Positions 50,301-64,000 of a DNA stretch of 64,000 nt are shown here, piece after piece; position 1 is the stretch's first letter; each line of letters starts with the position of its first letter. The notes under the pieces were generated by a model. The model ran no database searches. It saw only the letters and a program-made list of their open reading frames with translations, and was not told the DNA's origin. This DNA comes from Atrichornis clamosus (taxonomy: Eukaryota; Chordata; Aves; Passeriformes; Menuridae). Both the position numbers and the translations under genes were made by a program. Where the stretch lies: NCBI GenBank assembly GCA_013400975.1, contig WBMZ01011926.1, forward strand, positions 1-64,000, in the 5' to 3' direction.

Positions 50301-53300
50301 TCGCATTGCTCTGACACTTCACTCAGCAATGCTTGAAAATGCCCAAGAGCGTCCTGTGCCCCCTTTAACACTGGGGTGTGAAGCAACATCCAGATATACA
50401 AAATAGGAAATGGGGTGAAAATTTTCACCTCTCCTAAGATTCCTGGCCACTAAGCCTTTCAGTTGCAACAAATTCCAACAGAAGTGGTTCATCTGAAACT
50501 CTTGATGGGCTTTGACAATCCTAGAGAGGAGGAAAGAGCATATGCCTGTGCACATTAATGTACTGCTGGAGGAAACAGGGTATCCCTCCTGACTCACATA
50601 CTGAATATGAGGAGATGGAAGAATTAAGCACCTTCTTATACAGGTCCAGACACTGCACATTCACTTTACATCTTATTGGTATTATCATAGCTATATCACT
50701 AAAAGCCCAGCAAACCTAGTAAAACATTTTACTTTTAGAGACTTCTGAGTGTCTATGTTTTTGGAGAGCATTAGTCAAATAGGAAAAAAGAGCCTAAATT
50801 GCTCATGTCTCATGTCAAAGCTACAAGAAGCTGAAAACAGAAACCTACTACTTTTATGTGCTCCGTTGCTTTTACTTCTACTCAGGGTCAACCAATCCAT
50901 AAATTCAATTCAAAAGTAACATAAAATATGCATATGTTTACATAACCAGGGCTAAAAATGTTCTACAAATGGCAAGAATGGGACTGGCTTTTAAATTATA
51001 TAGCAAAAGTACCAAAGTTAAAATAAAACATGGGTAGTAAGAACTAGAACATATATCATTTTACGCCTCTCCAACTCATTCCAGCTTATGGAGTTTTGCA
51101 GTATATTTTATTTATATATCTATCTCTCTGTATCTGTATATATTGCCCTTAAATAAGCTGCTCTGGATGGTTCACTCCCTAAGTTGAGTCATTACTTGTT
51201 TCTTAATACACTTAACCTCATAGAATAGTTGCTTACATCAATCCACACCTAGAATGTGCTGTCAAAATACAATTTCTGAGCTACATATTTTCAGTATATG
51301 GATTTTGACTAGGTTTTTAAAACTAGAAAGAGAAAAGTAAGAATTAATGCATGTGAGCATGTGTAAATGTGTAATAATCACATCTACTCATGTTTGCTTG
51401 TCTTCTTGCCATCTAGATTCAACCTCTGTCTTTGTTCCTCAAGTAGCACATTGTCTGCCCCTTACTTTTTATCATAAAGCACTGAGCAGAGGTTCACTTC
51501 AAATCAGGGATCACTTTGACAAATAAAAGACCTGTAAGTGCATAGAATAAAATGGACTGGAAGAACAATGCACTTTGGGGAAGAATTTATGCTTTTCTTT
51601 ACAATGCCAGGGTTACCCAACACTTTATTTCCTATTTAATAGGGAATACCTAGACATAACTGCAAGCCAAATTTGACCTGAAATATTTGAAATAAAGGTG
51701 TAAAGCAAAGTACAGCTTGATCTTATGAAAGCAAAAGTCAATTGTTATTTGCTGCTTTGTGTTATCCAAGTGACATTGGTGCTAACTATTAAAAGAATGG
51801 GGAAAGATCACACTGCAAAATAAAATGAAGTGAAATCTTAGTCTAGCACTGCTCTGTGGCTAGCATGGCTTTAAGGCAATCTGTGCTTTGTTTATCCTCT
51901 CCTTGCCTGCCCACTGGGCTGCAGGACAGAAGACAAGCTGAGAAAATACTGTGAGCCAAGGACCTGGCCTAGATGCCTGCCTGAGATACCCAAAGGCAAG
52001 CTTAGCTTTGGACGAGGCCCTGTTGGTTGTCTCTTACAGTTTCTCTGTGGGAGTTATTCTCTGAGCAGATCCAGGACTTCTGTGGGCATTTTGCCTGATG
52101 TAAAAGGGCTGAAATGCGAGTGTGATGAGTCACACCACGTCTCTCGTGCATGCTCTGTTCCTACCATGGGTAAGGTCTTCTGCAACTGAATTCTGTGAAT
52201 TCCTGCAGTGAACACGATACTGTCTGTCTGCATCACTCTGGGACATCTCTGGCAGGAAGAACTGGAGACTCAACTTACATCATATTGAGGTAGCTGCTAT
52301 CTGACTTAAGGATTTTCCCATGATACGGAGCACGGAAAAACTAAACAAAATTCTCCAGAGGTACATTCTGAGTAATCTCAAAGCAAACAGTATTGAAAGG
52401 ATGGAAAACAGCCCAGGTTTTAGTAAAATGCAGTGAGCCACTGGCTGGAGAGGATATCCTGTGGCACAAAAACAATCGCAGGCAGATGGCAAGACGAGAG
52501 AGGTTGGTGTGTTTGTGTCAGCTCAGGATTGATTTCAATTTTAAAAAAAATCTTGTCAATTGTTTAATTTATATTTCCTACCCTAATACTAGTGAAGTTT
52601 AATTAAAGTGGTGTTTGGATTTAAGCATTTCACCATAATATTAGCTACCCAGTCAGTACAACACTGCTCCTGTCACAGACACACTGATTGTGGTTTACAC
52701 AGCACTTGCTGTTTCTCCACAGAGGACTGATTGGTCCCATGATAATCATGCTCCTCCTGATTTCCAGCTGTTACATTTCATTAAGAGACAGCTAAAATTG
52801 CCTCAGTGGTTTCCTTATATTACTTTTCCACATAAGCAGTTGGTTCGATTACCATGGGGATGCCTAGGAGTCAGGAACAGTATGAGAGGGTGGCTGGTGA
52901 GGCTCTCTTCCTACACAGAGGCAGCGCCACTTCAAAAGAGTTTGGGAAACACTCACATGAGCAACTCACAAGTAAAAATGACTAAAGACCTCCTGGAGAC
53001 GAATGCATTTGCATTATTCAAGCAAAATGATACAAGAAAAATTAAGTAAACAATGAGCCAGAAATCAGCATTTTGTAAACAATCTCCCATTTGTTATTCA
53101 TCAACATAATTTTGTTCCACAGTTATCTCCTCTAATAAATGTATGTGCATTTTTTGTATTCTTCTTTCCTTGAGAGTTTTACTTGAAATAGTCTCACTAA
53201 CAAGAGTGCCACAGATACGCAGCAGAAAGCCTCCTACAGAAAGCCTTCACTACATTTTTACGTAGGGTCAGGCCTGTTGTCACTGAAGGTGATGAGATTT

Positions 53301-54496
53301 TACAACTGAGTATAACAGACAAAGAGGTGCCCTACATCATCTGCTGCAGGGAGGCAATGTAGTGAGCTTGAACATGTGTATAGATTCTAGGGGAGAAAAG
53401 TAGGACACAAGCATATACATAAAGGTTTTGCAGAACTAGCAGGTGTTAGATGAATAGGGAGACTATACCCTACTTGCTACAAATCAACTATAATATGGAT
53501 CCAGGGCTCCTGAATATTAGCCCTCTTTTTATCCAGCTTCCCTGCAGCACAAGAGGCATCATTAGAGGAGCAGCAGAAGTACTTTGCTTAGCCCATACCT
53601 TGTCACATGTGCTTGAAATAGCTATTGCTTTGTTCATCTTAACCTATGGGGAGTTTCAGACCAAGGACACACACCAATTTATTCATAATATGCTTACTGG
53701 TACCATGTTTGCTCTGACACTGGCTAAGATAAAGCTCTGCTCTTCTGGAGATACTGCTGGGTTTATGAGATAGTGCAATCCTCAAACCCCCTCTTCTGTT
53801 CCTCTCATTTATCTGTGCAGTGAACTATGATTTGGAGTATTTTCAATTAGCACAGAAGGGGAGCGTCTCAGCTCTCGTCCCCTGTGGGTTTTCTATACTG
53901 TGTATTTGCAATGTTCACTTTTATAGTCTTTCCTTCTAGGGATGCAGGAAAGAAAACAGGCCAATATAACTCATATTGCAGCGTGGGGCAACAAGGGTGC
54001 TCCAATAAATCTGGTATTTCCTGGATGAAACGATGTTGCCAAGACAACAGGTATCACACATAAAAGCCACTCTCCCTCAGGGCACTTAATTCCACAGACA
54101 AATTCTGAAGATCCTGGTCAAATACAACTTCTTTCTCTCAGTGGTCATTTTGATAATGAGGATACTAGGAGGAAGATGTCATGACTATGCTGAAGAGCTC
54201 ACAGCCAGCTCAATTTAGCAAATGAACCAGCGCCAGAATACAAATAAATTGTAAGACAGTTATGTCTTCACTGGCAACAGGGGCTCCAGTCCTCTGGAAA
54301 CCAATGTTCAGGTGTCAGCCCATGGGATTGCCGATGGGATGCTGTTATTAGCTCCTGACTGATGGGAAGCCGTGGCTGGGGACTGGCTCATGACCTTCTC
54401 CAAGAGGAGCTCAGCTAACTCTCTCTCAACAGATGCAAGACTACTAACTAAAACGTCCTCACCAAAATGTGAATTAGCATTAATTTTGTTAATTCA

Positions 54497-54568
54497 GTGG
54501 CACCAATTCAAGCCTCAGCTGCCCGCATTCAGAAGGTGCCACATTATGAATGACACAGCTGAGGCTTG
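54497..54568. repeat. Two interleaved perfect inverted repeats
   Basis: GTGGCACC (54497-54504) pairs with GGTGCCAC (54535-54542). CAAGCCTCAGCTG (54509-54521) pairs with CAGCTGAGGCTTG (54556-54568). The order is A, B, A', B', so the two stems cross, as in an H-type pseudoknot. Confidence 0.9.
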
Positions 54569-57500
54569 GCTTGATCTAAGTGCAGTCACTCAAATGAGGG
54601 CAGCTGAGTTAAGCTAGTCTCACAACCCTTGCAGTGAAATCAGAAAATGGACTAATCTGCTAGACTAACAAATGGGGGGGATTTTGATTGGTTTTGTCAG
54701 CTTCTTGCAGTGCATTTTAGCCTGCAGGAATGTTGTCTGCACATTAATGCCAGAAATACCACAGCGTCACTGGCCTCTCATTTCAGCACAATGCCTTTGC
54801 AGATTCAGATAAAAAAAATCAACATCAATATTTAGAGGTAGCCATTCCAAACTGGAAACTTTCTGGGGCGTAAACATCACATCTAAATAAAAGATAGTGT
54901 ACGGACTCGGCTACTAGCAGGGATGAGTGTGTGCTAGAGCTCCTGCATTGCTGCTGCCAACATGAAAGAGTTCTGTGTCATGGAGATCAACCGTGGATGC
55001 CTGACTGACTATATGGTCAGTTCAGATCACTCATTAAGAGCAGCTCTTGCTGATTTTATTCTTTTAATTTATAAACCAATACACATTAATTTTCTGTAAT
55101 AACCTTCCCACAACTGTTCTGCATTTGTCTGCCTGAAGAGAAACCTTCTGAATCTCTCTCTCACAAATACCTGCAGAGTGGCATTCACACCCTGTCTCTT
55201 TTCAAAGCAAATGGAAGAGTGAGGACACACAAGAATTCTCCAGTGATTGTAAAATCCCAAATTATTTCCATAAACAATTTCTTAGAAGTTCCCTATCCAG
55301 ATGCTTATCTTCCTTACAGAAGTACATTTGATGAGAGATACTGTGGATATTTTGGAGTTAAGACTGAGGTTGTAAAAGGATGCCATGTGTGCTGCCACTC
55401 TTCTAACTCATTGCACAGCATAAAACCAGAAAAGCCAAGGTATCCTTTGCCATAGCAGCCAGCCAATGTATTGTTTTCTCCCATCCCTTCCTGCATAATT
55501 TTAGCAGCAGCAGTGGCTTTCTTGTATTTATCTACTTTCACTGACAATTTCACTACCTCTTTCCAGTTTAGGCAAACTTTGGTGTCAGGACAAAAGATAA
55601 AAAATATGTAATGCTTCTAAACTTCTAGAAGGCTGGTTAGGGAAACTTGATCCAAATTGCCATTCGTAGGCTTGTGATCAGACAGAAAAAGATTCATGAG
55701 GGAGCAACCCATACAAAATTGTGTTTCATAAGTTCTGTTCCTCATGGAATTAGTGAATTGTTTTTTTTCCATAACTATAAACTAGAATCCTTCAGACTGA
55801 GGATTGAGATGATGCACAAGAAGCCATGAGCTGGTGAGAAAAGATGCTACCACTCAAGCATACGCAAACTATAGTTCAAATGTCATCTGAATATTTCACT
55901 CACAGCCAACTACATATTTTTTTAACTCGTATTTAATCTACCTGTAGTATATTTTCTCACTAGGTACGAAACTGGGAGGAATACTACTATGACTACTTAA
56001 TACAGACTTGATCCTGTGCCCACGAAAACCAGAGAGAACCAAATGATCATTTTTATGGGGCTTTTGATCAGGTCCATAAAGCACACAGGCTATTAGAGGT
56101 ACATGTACACTTTTGAAAATGTAAGTGCCAGTACAGAAGTGTAAATGCAGTATTGATTCTTGATGATAGTGATAGAAATTTATGGGCTTAAAAGTGTCTT
56201 GAGGCAGAACTTAACTATAAAAGGTTGCAAGGGTGCTTTTTAAATATATGTGCACACCCTGGAAACATTCTGCCTGGAGATATTGTGTATTACTGCAAAG
56301 AGCTGAGCACCCATTGAGTCCCACAGTCTTCTTTTGGGAACAAAGCACCACAGAAGGGAGACTGTGCATCTGGCAGAAGCCTTTGTGGCCCGTCCGTATG
56401 AGCAAAGGCTTTTGGTATTCAGCAATTGCCTGCCAGGCACCCTGGGCTCAGTGAGGACAGGGGCAGAATTCATCAGCTTGAGCAGAAAGAAAATCAAACT
56501 CATTGCCAACCATTTTCAGCACAAATATATGTCACTGCCTTCAGGCAGAAGCATATCTGGGCATTCTTTGGACCTTCCTCAGAGTACTGCTTATCTGTGC
56601 ACATTCAGCTGTCAGCCCCATGCTACTTTTAACTAAGGAATTAAGGAAGAGTACATGGAGACCAAGAGATTCCTGCAAAACGTAGGGAGGTGAGGAATTG
56701 GTATTTTCAGATTCAAGTGGTAGCTAGTGGCAAACAAATTCCCTGATAACTTTCCTCTTAAAATAGGCAAACAATGCTGTTGGTTAACTTGAAAAAGTAT
56801 GATTCATCACAGCAGAAGGAGGATTTTTACTGCCTGTTTACTGTTTTGATGAAAATAATTGTTTGCAATTGCCTGATTAACTTGGAGAGATGGATATAGA
56901 ACCCTAAGGACATAAAGGATCAATACTGTGAGTTACCAAATTAAAACATTTATAAGAGGAACTAAGATCTGTCCTTCAAAAATCTACATGCACCTACTCA
57001 TCTGCAAAATAAGAGACTGAGATACTTCCGTTTTCAACCTAGAAACATATACTTGCTATTCCAGCAAGAACAAAAGGAATAGTGAGTGATGTTCAGCATC
57101 ATGGATCTATTCTACCACTACTTTCATCTAAAAGTGTGGGACATCCTGTAGATAATAAGCAACTCAGATTCAGTTAACAACAGATAGTATTATGACTTCA
57201 GCCTACACAAAGAAATAGAAGCCAAAATAAGTCTTATTTTTAACTACTTCTTTATGCAGACATCATACTATGGAACAGAAACATTATCTGAAAGTGTATC
57301 AATAAAGCAAATTGTTAATATTCAGGAGGTCTGTAAGTTTCTTCAAATAGTGAGTTTAAGTTCTAACAAGAATGAGTATTTTTTCCCCAAGCTTTTGGTT
57401 TCCAAGACTTTCTTCTACGTTTTAAAAATCCTTTTTATTACTGGAATCCAAGATTCTCTCTGAATTTCTTGACTCGATTAGCTGCAGTTCTCAAGAAACC

Positions 57501-59797
57501 CTACACATGGACAGACTGACCAAAGAAGAAAAAGAGGAGACCTGGTGAAATTGCAATTAAATCCTGAAATACTTAAGAGTCCAATATCTATAGGTGTTTG
57601 CAACAAGACTGGGATGGGCTAGCAGCAGAATTTGGACAACAGCTTTCTCTCTTCATTAAATGCTCTAATCACCACCCTGGACTTCCTTTGCCCAGTCCTC
57701 AGGCAGTCCAAGTATCCAGGTGCAGCTTTCACCAAATAGAGCCTGTAGAACCCATCTCCTGTGGCAGCTCAGGTAGCTATCTGATCTACTCTCTCCTGCA
57801 CATTAGCTCCTGTGTCTACTTACATGGGCGCTCAGGAAAAGCAATCTGAATTAGTCCTTCAAGGAGGATCACCACTGCCACATTAAACACTTATGTGGAC
57901 ACTTTAATTCAGAACTGAATTTGCCTTAATGAATTAAAATAAAATGAATGAGTTTATGAGCTGCATAAACATCCACCCAGGGGTTTATGAAGTTATAACT
58001 AATCTGTTTCATATTTATGGTTTAAATAATTCAAGTTACAATGCATAAACAAACCCTAGAATAAACAAGACCTGGACCAAGATTTCTATGAAACTGTTCT
58101 TCATCAAGCTATCTTTGATTTCCAATTCATAATCTGTTTTTTTCCTATTAAACCTCTACATACAGGGCAATTCAGTTTCTCTTTCTAGCAACTATTTATT
58201 ATCCCTCAACATACTAGCCCCAGCATCCCTGGAAAGCTCACGAAGTTAATGGTTTTTGTTTGGGTGATTGCCACCCGTGTTTCAGATCCCCGCAGACCTG
58301 GAATTCTCATCACTGCTGCCAATACCCAATACCTCTTAACTGTATGTGCCTTTTTAATGCATTTCATGGACATGGAAATAAAGGGCAACTACTGTGATTA
58401 AAAAATCCATCAGATTAGATTTACTGGGCTGCATGCTCACATGACTGCACCAACCCATTTCCCCATCACAACGCAGGTCAGATGTCACAGCAGGACTCAC
58501 TCGAGGTACTGCCATGCTGGCCTCAGGGATTCCTGCTTCATTTCCCCCCTGTGGGAAACACCGAGTGAGAGCAAAACAGTATTCTAGGAATAAAACTTCT
58601 GCAACAGCACTTCTGAGTGAAAGCATCATTGTGAAGACAAATTTCCTCATGGCTTCGTGTCACTGTGCAACATTGCTATTTTCTCCTGTGCCTTTAAAGA
58701 AGGCAGTGAAAACCCGAAGAAGAAAAGCCAACGGTCTGAGAAATACTAATTAATAGCCATGCTTCACATGCAATCTAAAAATAAAAAGCAGCTGCAAAAC
58801 ATTTTGTTGTTAAATGAAAGCATTCTGAAATAATCTGTAAGGACCCAGTCTTACAGGGTGAAGACCCTCCATTCATGATTCATGGCCACAGCAGCTGAGG
58901 ATATACAATTTTTTACACAAAAATGAGCTTCTTCCAAATACACTCGTTCTCTCTCCCCACAGCCAGATATTCCATTATTGCTGATTCGTGGCTAAAACAC
59001 TTAAAACTTTTCCAATGGACGTCGTTCCCTATCCATATACCATGAAGAAGCTTATGCTATTAAGAGCATCTATTTTCAATCATCAAAATTCGTACTTTTT
59101 CTAATGGATTAATTGTACTGTTATATTATTTTAACGTGAATGCACTGTTGTAGAATTATGTCGCAGCATTACAGTTTGGGTGGCCTCATATAATCTTCAC
59201 ACAGCAGCTGGAAATGTAATTAGCATAAAAACCAAACAGCCTCATTAAACATCTCTTTCCTGTAAGAAGGGACAAATTTAGAGGCCTCGTTTCACACATT
59301 CCATTACAGCTGGCATGGGGCTAGAACAATCCCCAAACGCATTTTTCAGTCCAGCTAAGCAAAGCCCACTTCTTAAACCTTGGAAATGTTCTGCAGCAGA
59401 TCTCAGGCAGACACGATACTGCTCTGTAGTGGAATACACGCTCCCAGGGGAGTGATTATACCCCCCATTTTTGAACTAGGAGCTTCCAGTTGGCAATTCA
59501 AGTATAAAAATAGACAACTGCTTTCACTGCCTTCTTCCTACAAATCAGATCTGCAACTTCCGAATGCATTTGAATTCTTTTAATCTCCTTAAAATGACAA
59601 ATCTGAAAACACTGACAATTTAAAATACCAGCAATAGAGAAGCAAACATCACCCATCACTTTCCCTAGCTAAGAAGTGTCTTCTGCTACCCTAAGCTTTG
59701 GGCTGTTTATCTAATTGCGAGGCTGAAAATGACCACTGGCTTTAAAAATCTCTGTGTATCCTTGGTTCCACAGCAGTAAGCAGATACACAAGATAGC

Positions 59798-59821
59798 TTT
59801 GCCATTCTATAGAATGGCAAA
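59798..59821. repeat. Perfect 24-base palindrome
   Basis: TTTGCCATTCTA is followed immediately by its exact reverse complement TAGAATGGCAAA with no spacer. About 130 bases downstream lies a second, 12-base palindrome, AATTCTAGAATT (59938-59949), and TTCTAGAATT recurs once more at 59961-59970. Confidence 0.95.
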
Positions 59822-62800
59822 AGATTCAATTTTTCAAAAGTTGTTTAAAGTTTTGCATGAATTCTGGTACATTTTTCTGGCCAGTTTCTCAAAAGACATT
59901 AAGAAAATGTCAGTACATGCAAAGAGAAGTTATACACAATTCTAGAATTTTTTTTTTCACTTCTAGAATTCAGAATACATCAAGTGTGCAGTTTTGGATC
60001 AATGCAAAAAATAAATCTGAAAATGGATTTTAATTTTTATTCAGGCCTTGAACACAAGCACTGTAATACTTCAACAGAGCTAAGATACAAATGCATTCCT
60101 GTCTAGCAGGCCATTTTATAGTTGAGATTAAGATTTTTAACTATACTACATAAAATACATAAAATATTAAATTTCAAACAGAAATATAAATTTGAATAAA
60201 AACTCTTCTAAGATTCATCTAGAAAGCACTGAAATATAATAAGCTTATTTTTTTGGATTTTCCTTCATAGAAAAATATCTCCCTTCATTCACTGTGAATT
60301 AATGAACAGTCTAAGTTCCTGCAAAATGCTGCTTCTCTTCAGAGCATGACATTTTGTGCTTCCCTCAAAAAATCACAAAACAGTGAACATAGAAGCCCAG
60401 TCTAACTCTGAAAAGAGGTTGTACTGCTGTTTTTAACAAACCTGGAGCTCTTTTATGCCAGTTTGGACTAAGTTTTACAACAGTGTCATTTTTCTCTCTT
60501 CTCCCAAAATCTTGGAAATGATAGATGATTTTCAGCAGTGCCTTAATGGTCTATGAGCTGCTTCAACACAGCAAGAATACCTGGCTGGGACCAGCATTTG
60601 TATCACCTGCTTGCTGTTTCACATCAAAAGGGTCACTGGGGGTTTTAGAAGCACTAACAGGGTTTGTCATGGATGAGAACAGGAAAGACTTTGGGGTATT
60701 TCAGGCTTCAGGGTGACTTCAAACTCAGTTGCCCTGGAGGGGAGACCCCACTTTCTTTCTCAATGCTGATTCAGAATTCAGAATTACATTTCTAAATCAT
60801 CTGAATATGAGTGTCAAGGAAGAAAAAACCGTAATTACTTCTGTTCTCCATACCTAAACCTAGAGACAGTCTGGCTGAAAAGTATAAGAGGAGTTATAAC
60901 TGAAATATTAATACCTTTCACACGGGATCACAGTAGATATTAAGTAAAATTCGGAAGAACAGAATGGGACCATAAAGTGCTTTAAAACAGTTATCCTTGT
61001 TAGCCAACAATCCAAACAAAACCACTCTTTTCAGTGAAAATAGGACCTCTGTGGATAGATGTCAATAACCTGGCAATTGGGAAAACCACACAAAGTCTCT
61101 CAACTTGTAGACCACCCCCTGAAAAGCAAAGGAAGAGGTGAGGGCAGGCATGTCTGCAGGCTGTGTTTCTACTTTGTTTCCCCAGGCAAAGGTCTCACCT
61201 AAATAGCATGACCAGTTTAATAGCCTAAGGGTTTTACGTGAGAAAACACAAGAGACAATCACTGGCAAAACAGAAGGTTTAAGAGAAGCACTGGCAACAC
61301 ATAACTGAATTTCTCCTGGTTGGAATATTCTGTAAAGAAAGGTTCAAAATATTTACCTGATGTAGTTAGAAATAATCACCAGTAGAAATCAAATGATCTG
61401 GGTATGGTTTATGAATAACAGTTTCTCTAATTGAACAGCTTTACCACATTTTGTTTCCTTCTTGTTGCTCATCAGAAACATTGAAAATCCTTGCCTGTAA
61501 GTGCTGCCAATTTAAGCAATCCCTCTGCTTACTGGGAGACTTAACTTATATAAACACATTGACATATGATTTTTTTATAGAGCATTTAAAAAAATATTCT
61601 GATTGGAAAAACCAAAGCACCAAGGCTTAGCAAGTGGAAAATAAAAGAGATTTGAGCACTAAATTAATATCTGTTTTAAAGAAGATTTTGGGAGTGAGGC
61701 AGCTAGAAGTTGCATGAGTAGACTTTGTTTTGGCTCACTTGATTATCTTTAAATGGCTTGAGTGACAGTGAAAGCAAATGGAAGATCATGTTATGCCCTC
61801 CCTAAAAAGCAAACTGAAAAAATCCAGATGCTCCCTTTTGTGGCATTGTCTACACTACTGGGCTTAAATCTTTAGAATCCAGCATGCAGACCTCATCTAT
61901 TCCTGTTTAACAGAGTAACTGCTAGCAAGAGAAGATTGCTGTACAGATAACTATTAAAAGTCTTAAGCCTCTTGGGTAACAGACCAACCCACAAACCTGC
62001 CTTGAATGTCCTATTCCCCAATCCAAGTGATGATGCCTGTCTCACACTGGTTTGCCTTTTGGCTCTTCTGATATCCTCGTCTACTTCAGCCCTAGTCTTT
62101 ATCCTTTCCAACTTCCCAGTCCTACACCTTGAGACAGGTTCTTGAACAACAACCTCTACAAGTTTACACTAAGCAAATGCTTTAAATGAAACAGGAGCAG
62201 GACTTCCCTATCCTTAGGAGGGCACCCCAAGAGGCCAGAAAGTCACAGTCATGTCTTTCTTTCGTAACAGAACAGGACACGGCTCACTAGCTCACCCATG
62301 GGCTTTGGGGACGGGAACTGTGGCACCAGAGGACTGAGATGTGATCACTGCCCTATGGAAGAAGATTGCAAGTATTTCTAGGAGGGGGACCTGGGACATG
62401 AATGAGGAGGTTCCAAAGTATCTAGAAGGAAAGGCTGATTCAAAAGATTTCCTTTTCTCTCTTTATGATTAGTGGTTGTCTCAGACAACTGTCTACTTGG
62501 CAATAGAGCTGCTGAGGAGCTTTCTTCTGACACAGGTCTTTTTCTGCTCACTGTACAGGGTGCCTATGTACCCAACCCAAACATTGCTGAATCCCTTGCC
62601 TCTCCTACTTACAGCTGAAATTTCTTTATGCCCCTTAATTTCTCACCATTTCCTGCTTTTCTCTTCCCATTGCAACCAGTTTCCTTCAAGTACAACTTAT
62701 ATGCCTTTTCCTCCCTTTTGTTTGAGCACTGCACTTCAGGGAGCATGGATGGGGGACGGCAGATACACCAACTTTTTAAAATGAAGGTCACCAGAAATGG

Positions 62801-64000
62801 GAAATGACAAAACAAGACATTTTTCTCTATTCAAACTCCCCCAAGCAGCTGAAATACTTTTTTTCTGAAAGGTTGCAAACAGTTGGCTTTTGATGAAAGC
62901 AGTGATAAAAAACCTTCAATAATATTTCAAGTAAGTGCAGAATCTATCTTCCCTCAAGCTTCTTTATTTCAGAAGCAGTTCCTTCTCCAGAACATCTCCA
63001 GGAAATGACATTTCACCAGCATGTGTATGGCACTGCAATAAAACAGCAACACACCCAGGAACATTTTTCAAGTTCACAGCAAGGCGAGCAGAAGAAGATC
63101 AAGGTATTAGAAAAATGACAAAGGTCTGGCAGAGGAGACAGTCAACTTGCTCTCTTGCTATCTGCTTTGCTGATTCCCAGAGAATCCAGTGTGGCTTTAA
63201 AAACCTTGTGTGGCCTTCTAGAGCCATCCCAGCTGCATCCAGCCAATGAAATGTGCTTGGAAACAGAAAATTCTGTTTCTTCCTGACTTCTGCCATAAGT
63301 GAGACTGCTCCCTATCAGCTATAAGAAACCATCCTATCAACTGATATAATCTTGCCATTTAAAAGTTTGCCTGTTCTCCCAAGATAGAATTGTCAGCTTT
63401 ATAATACTTCTCATTTTGGTAAGGAAGCTTTGGCCTGCATGGAAATGGAGGTTTCCACATTTTCTGTGCAAATCTTAGGTAAGTTGAAAACACATACACC
63501 ATAGTTTTGACTGTAGCATGAGTAACAGTGTGGCAGAGTTTGATTCCTTTGTCTAACTCCCTGTATAAAGAACTTCAATGTCAAGAGAGTTTATATTGTA
63601 CTGTGGGAGTTTCAACACCCATCAAAGAACTTTCACTACTATGTTCTGTGATGAAATGCTTTGCAATCCTGACACTGAAAACCACCCTGTGCTGGGGGGA
63701 ACTTCACTTCTGTCCAGGTGGAGAATTACTGTGAGAACTAACTTGTTTCTGTTCCTGCTGTGATACACTGGTGTCCCTCACACTGTGTAATCTCTGTTTT
63801 TCTGAGATTGAGCCTGTCCACAGCTAAAGCCCATCTTTCACTCATAGTGTACATTCCTTACAACTCCTCAACACATCACCTTCCAGCAGAAGAGGTTGCT
63901 CAGATCAAACCCCAGGCTCATCTGGCACTCACCATCTGCAAACAGATCACCCTATCTATGATATTTTCTACCTGCTCTGACTGCTCTACAAGACACCTAA

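Larger units (their letters stand above)
36816..64000 (-). other. PHACTR1: Long PHACTR1 intron, remaining 27 kb
   Basis: The region is AT-rich, CpG-poor sequence running to the window edge. I recognised no mobile element or coding exon in it. It contains a poly(T) run (37276-37290), an imperfect 39-base tandem duplication (40053-40129), a homeodomain- and MEF2-like AT-rich block (about 42880-43080), four inverted repeats, and a moderately GC-rich patch near 44110-44370 with a small reading frame. Other frames of up to about 119 codons (for example 42143-42502, 52690-53049) show no recognised domain. Confidence 0.75.

Noticed and set aside
52690..53049. 119-codon plus-strand frame
   Set aside because: It shows no domain, signal peptide or splice context, and is antisense to the host gene. 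It is likely chance.
21057..64000. Search for the upstream PHACTR1 basic exon and for endothelin or other neighbouring genes
   Set aside because: No minus-strand sequence resembling the basic KPWKWRKKK segment was found, and no frame resembles a neighbouring gene. The region is best explained as one long intron.
1..64000. CRISPR arrays, bacterial operons, tRNA or rRNA genes
   Set aside because: No regularly spaced repeats, no cloverleaf-type sequences and no ribosomal RNA motifs were seen. The window is vertebrate intron and exon sequence.

Overview
This window looks like nuclear DNA from a bird, probably not a galliform. Three things suggest it: CR1 retrotransposon fragments whose 3' ends have the avian form, a solo LTR of a type I know from passerines and other neoavian birds, and exons of a vertebrate gene spread over AT-rich, CpG-poor introns. 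None of the open reading frames in the window looks like a prokaryotic or compact gene. The bird assignment comes from remembered repeat consensus sequences, not from a search.

The one gene I recognise is PHACTR1 (phosphatase and actin regulator 1), on the minus strand. Four internal coding exons are visible. In transcription order they are 21056-20976 (the first actin-binding RPEL repeat), 14251-14066 (an acidic and serine-rich linker), 13047-12841 (a proline-rich exon of exactly 69 codons, probably an alternative cassette) and 2635-2305 (a conserved proline-rich segment ending in a helical stretch). All splice sites are AG/GT and the codon phases join: the first three exons are 81, 186 and 207 bases, all multiples of three and all interrupted after the first base of a codon, so any of them could be skipped without a frameshift. 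The N-terminal exons, including the basic nuclear-localisation stretch, must lie beyond 64000. The three C-terminal RPEL repeats and the PP1-binding tail must lie before position 1.

Layout: 1-2304 is intron. 2305-21056 holds the four exons, with a solo LTR (4269-4856) and a CR1 3' end (about 7505-7920) in the 10.2 kb intron. 21057-64000 is part of one very long intron holding a degraded CR1 reverse-transcriptase relic (about 30620-31645), two further CR1 pieces (35396-35757 and 36701-36815), small tandem repeats and several unusually good inverted repeats. The clearest of these is a perfect 24-base palindrome at 59798-59821. Others are a 12-base-arm hairpin at 43195-43224 and two interleaved inverted repeats at 54497-54568.

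I found no rRNA, tRNA, CRISPR array or bacterial-type system, and no clear evidence of a new gene system. The most useful leads are the cassette exon, the structured inverted repeats and one small signal-peptide-like reading frame (44118-44363) inside the long intron.
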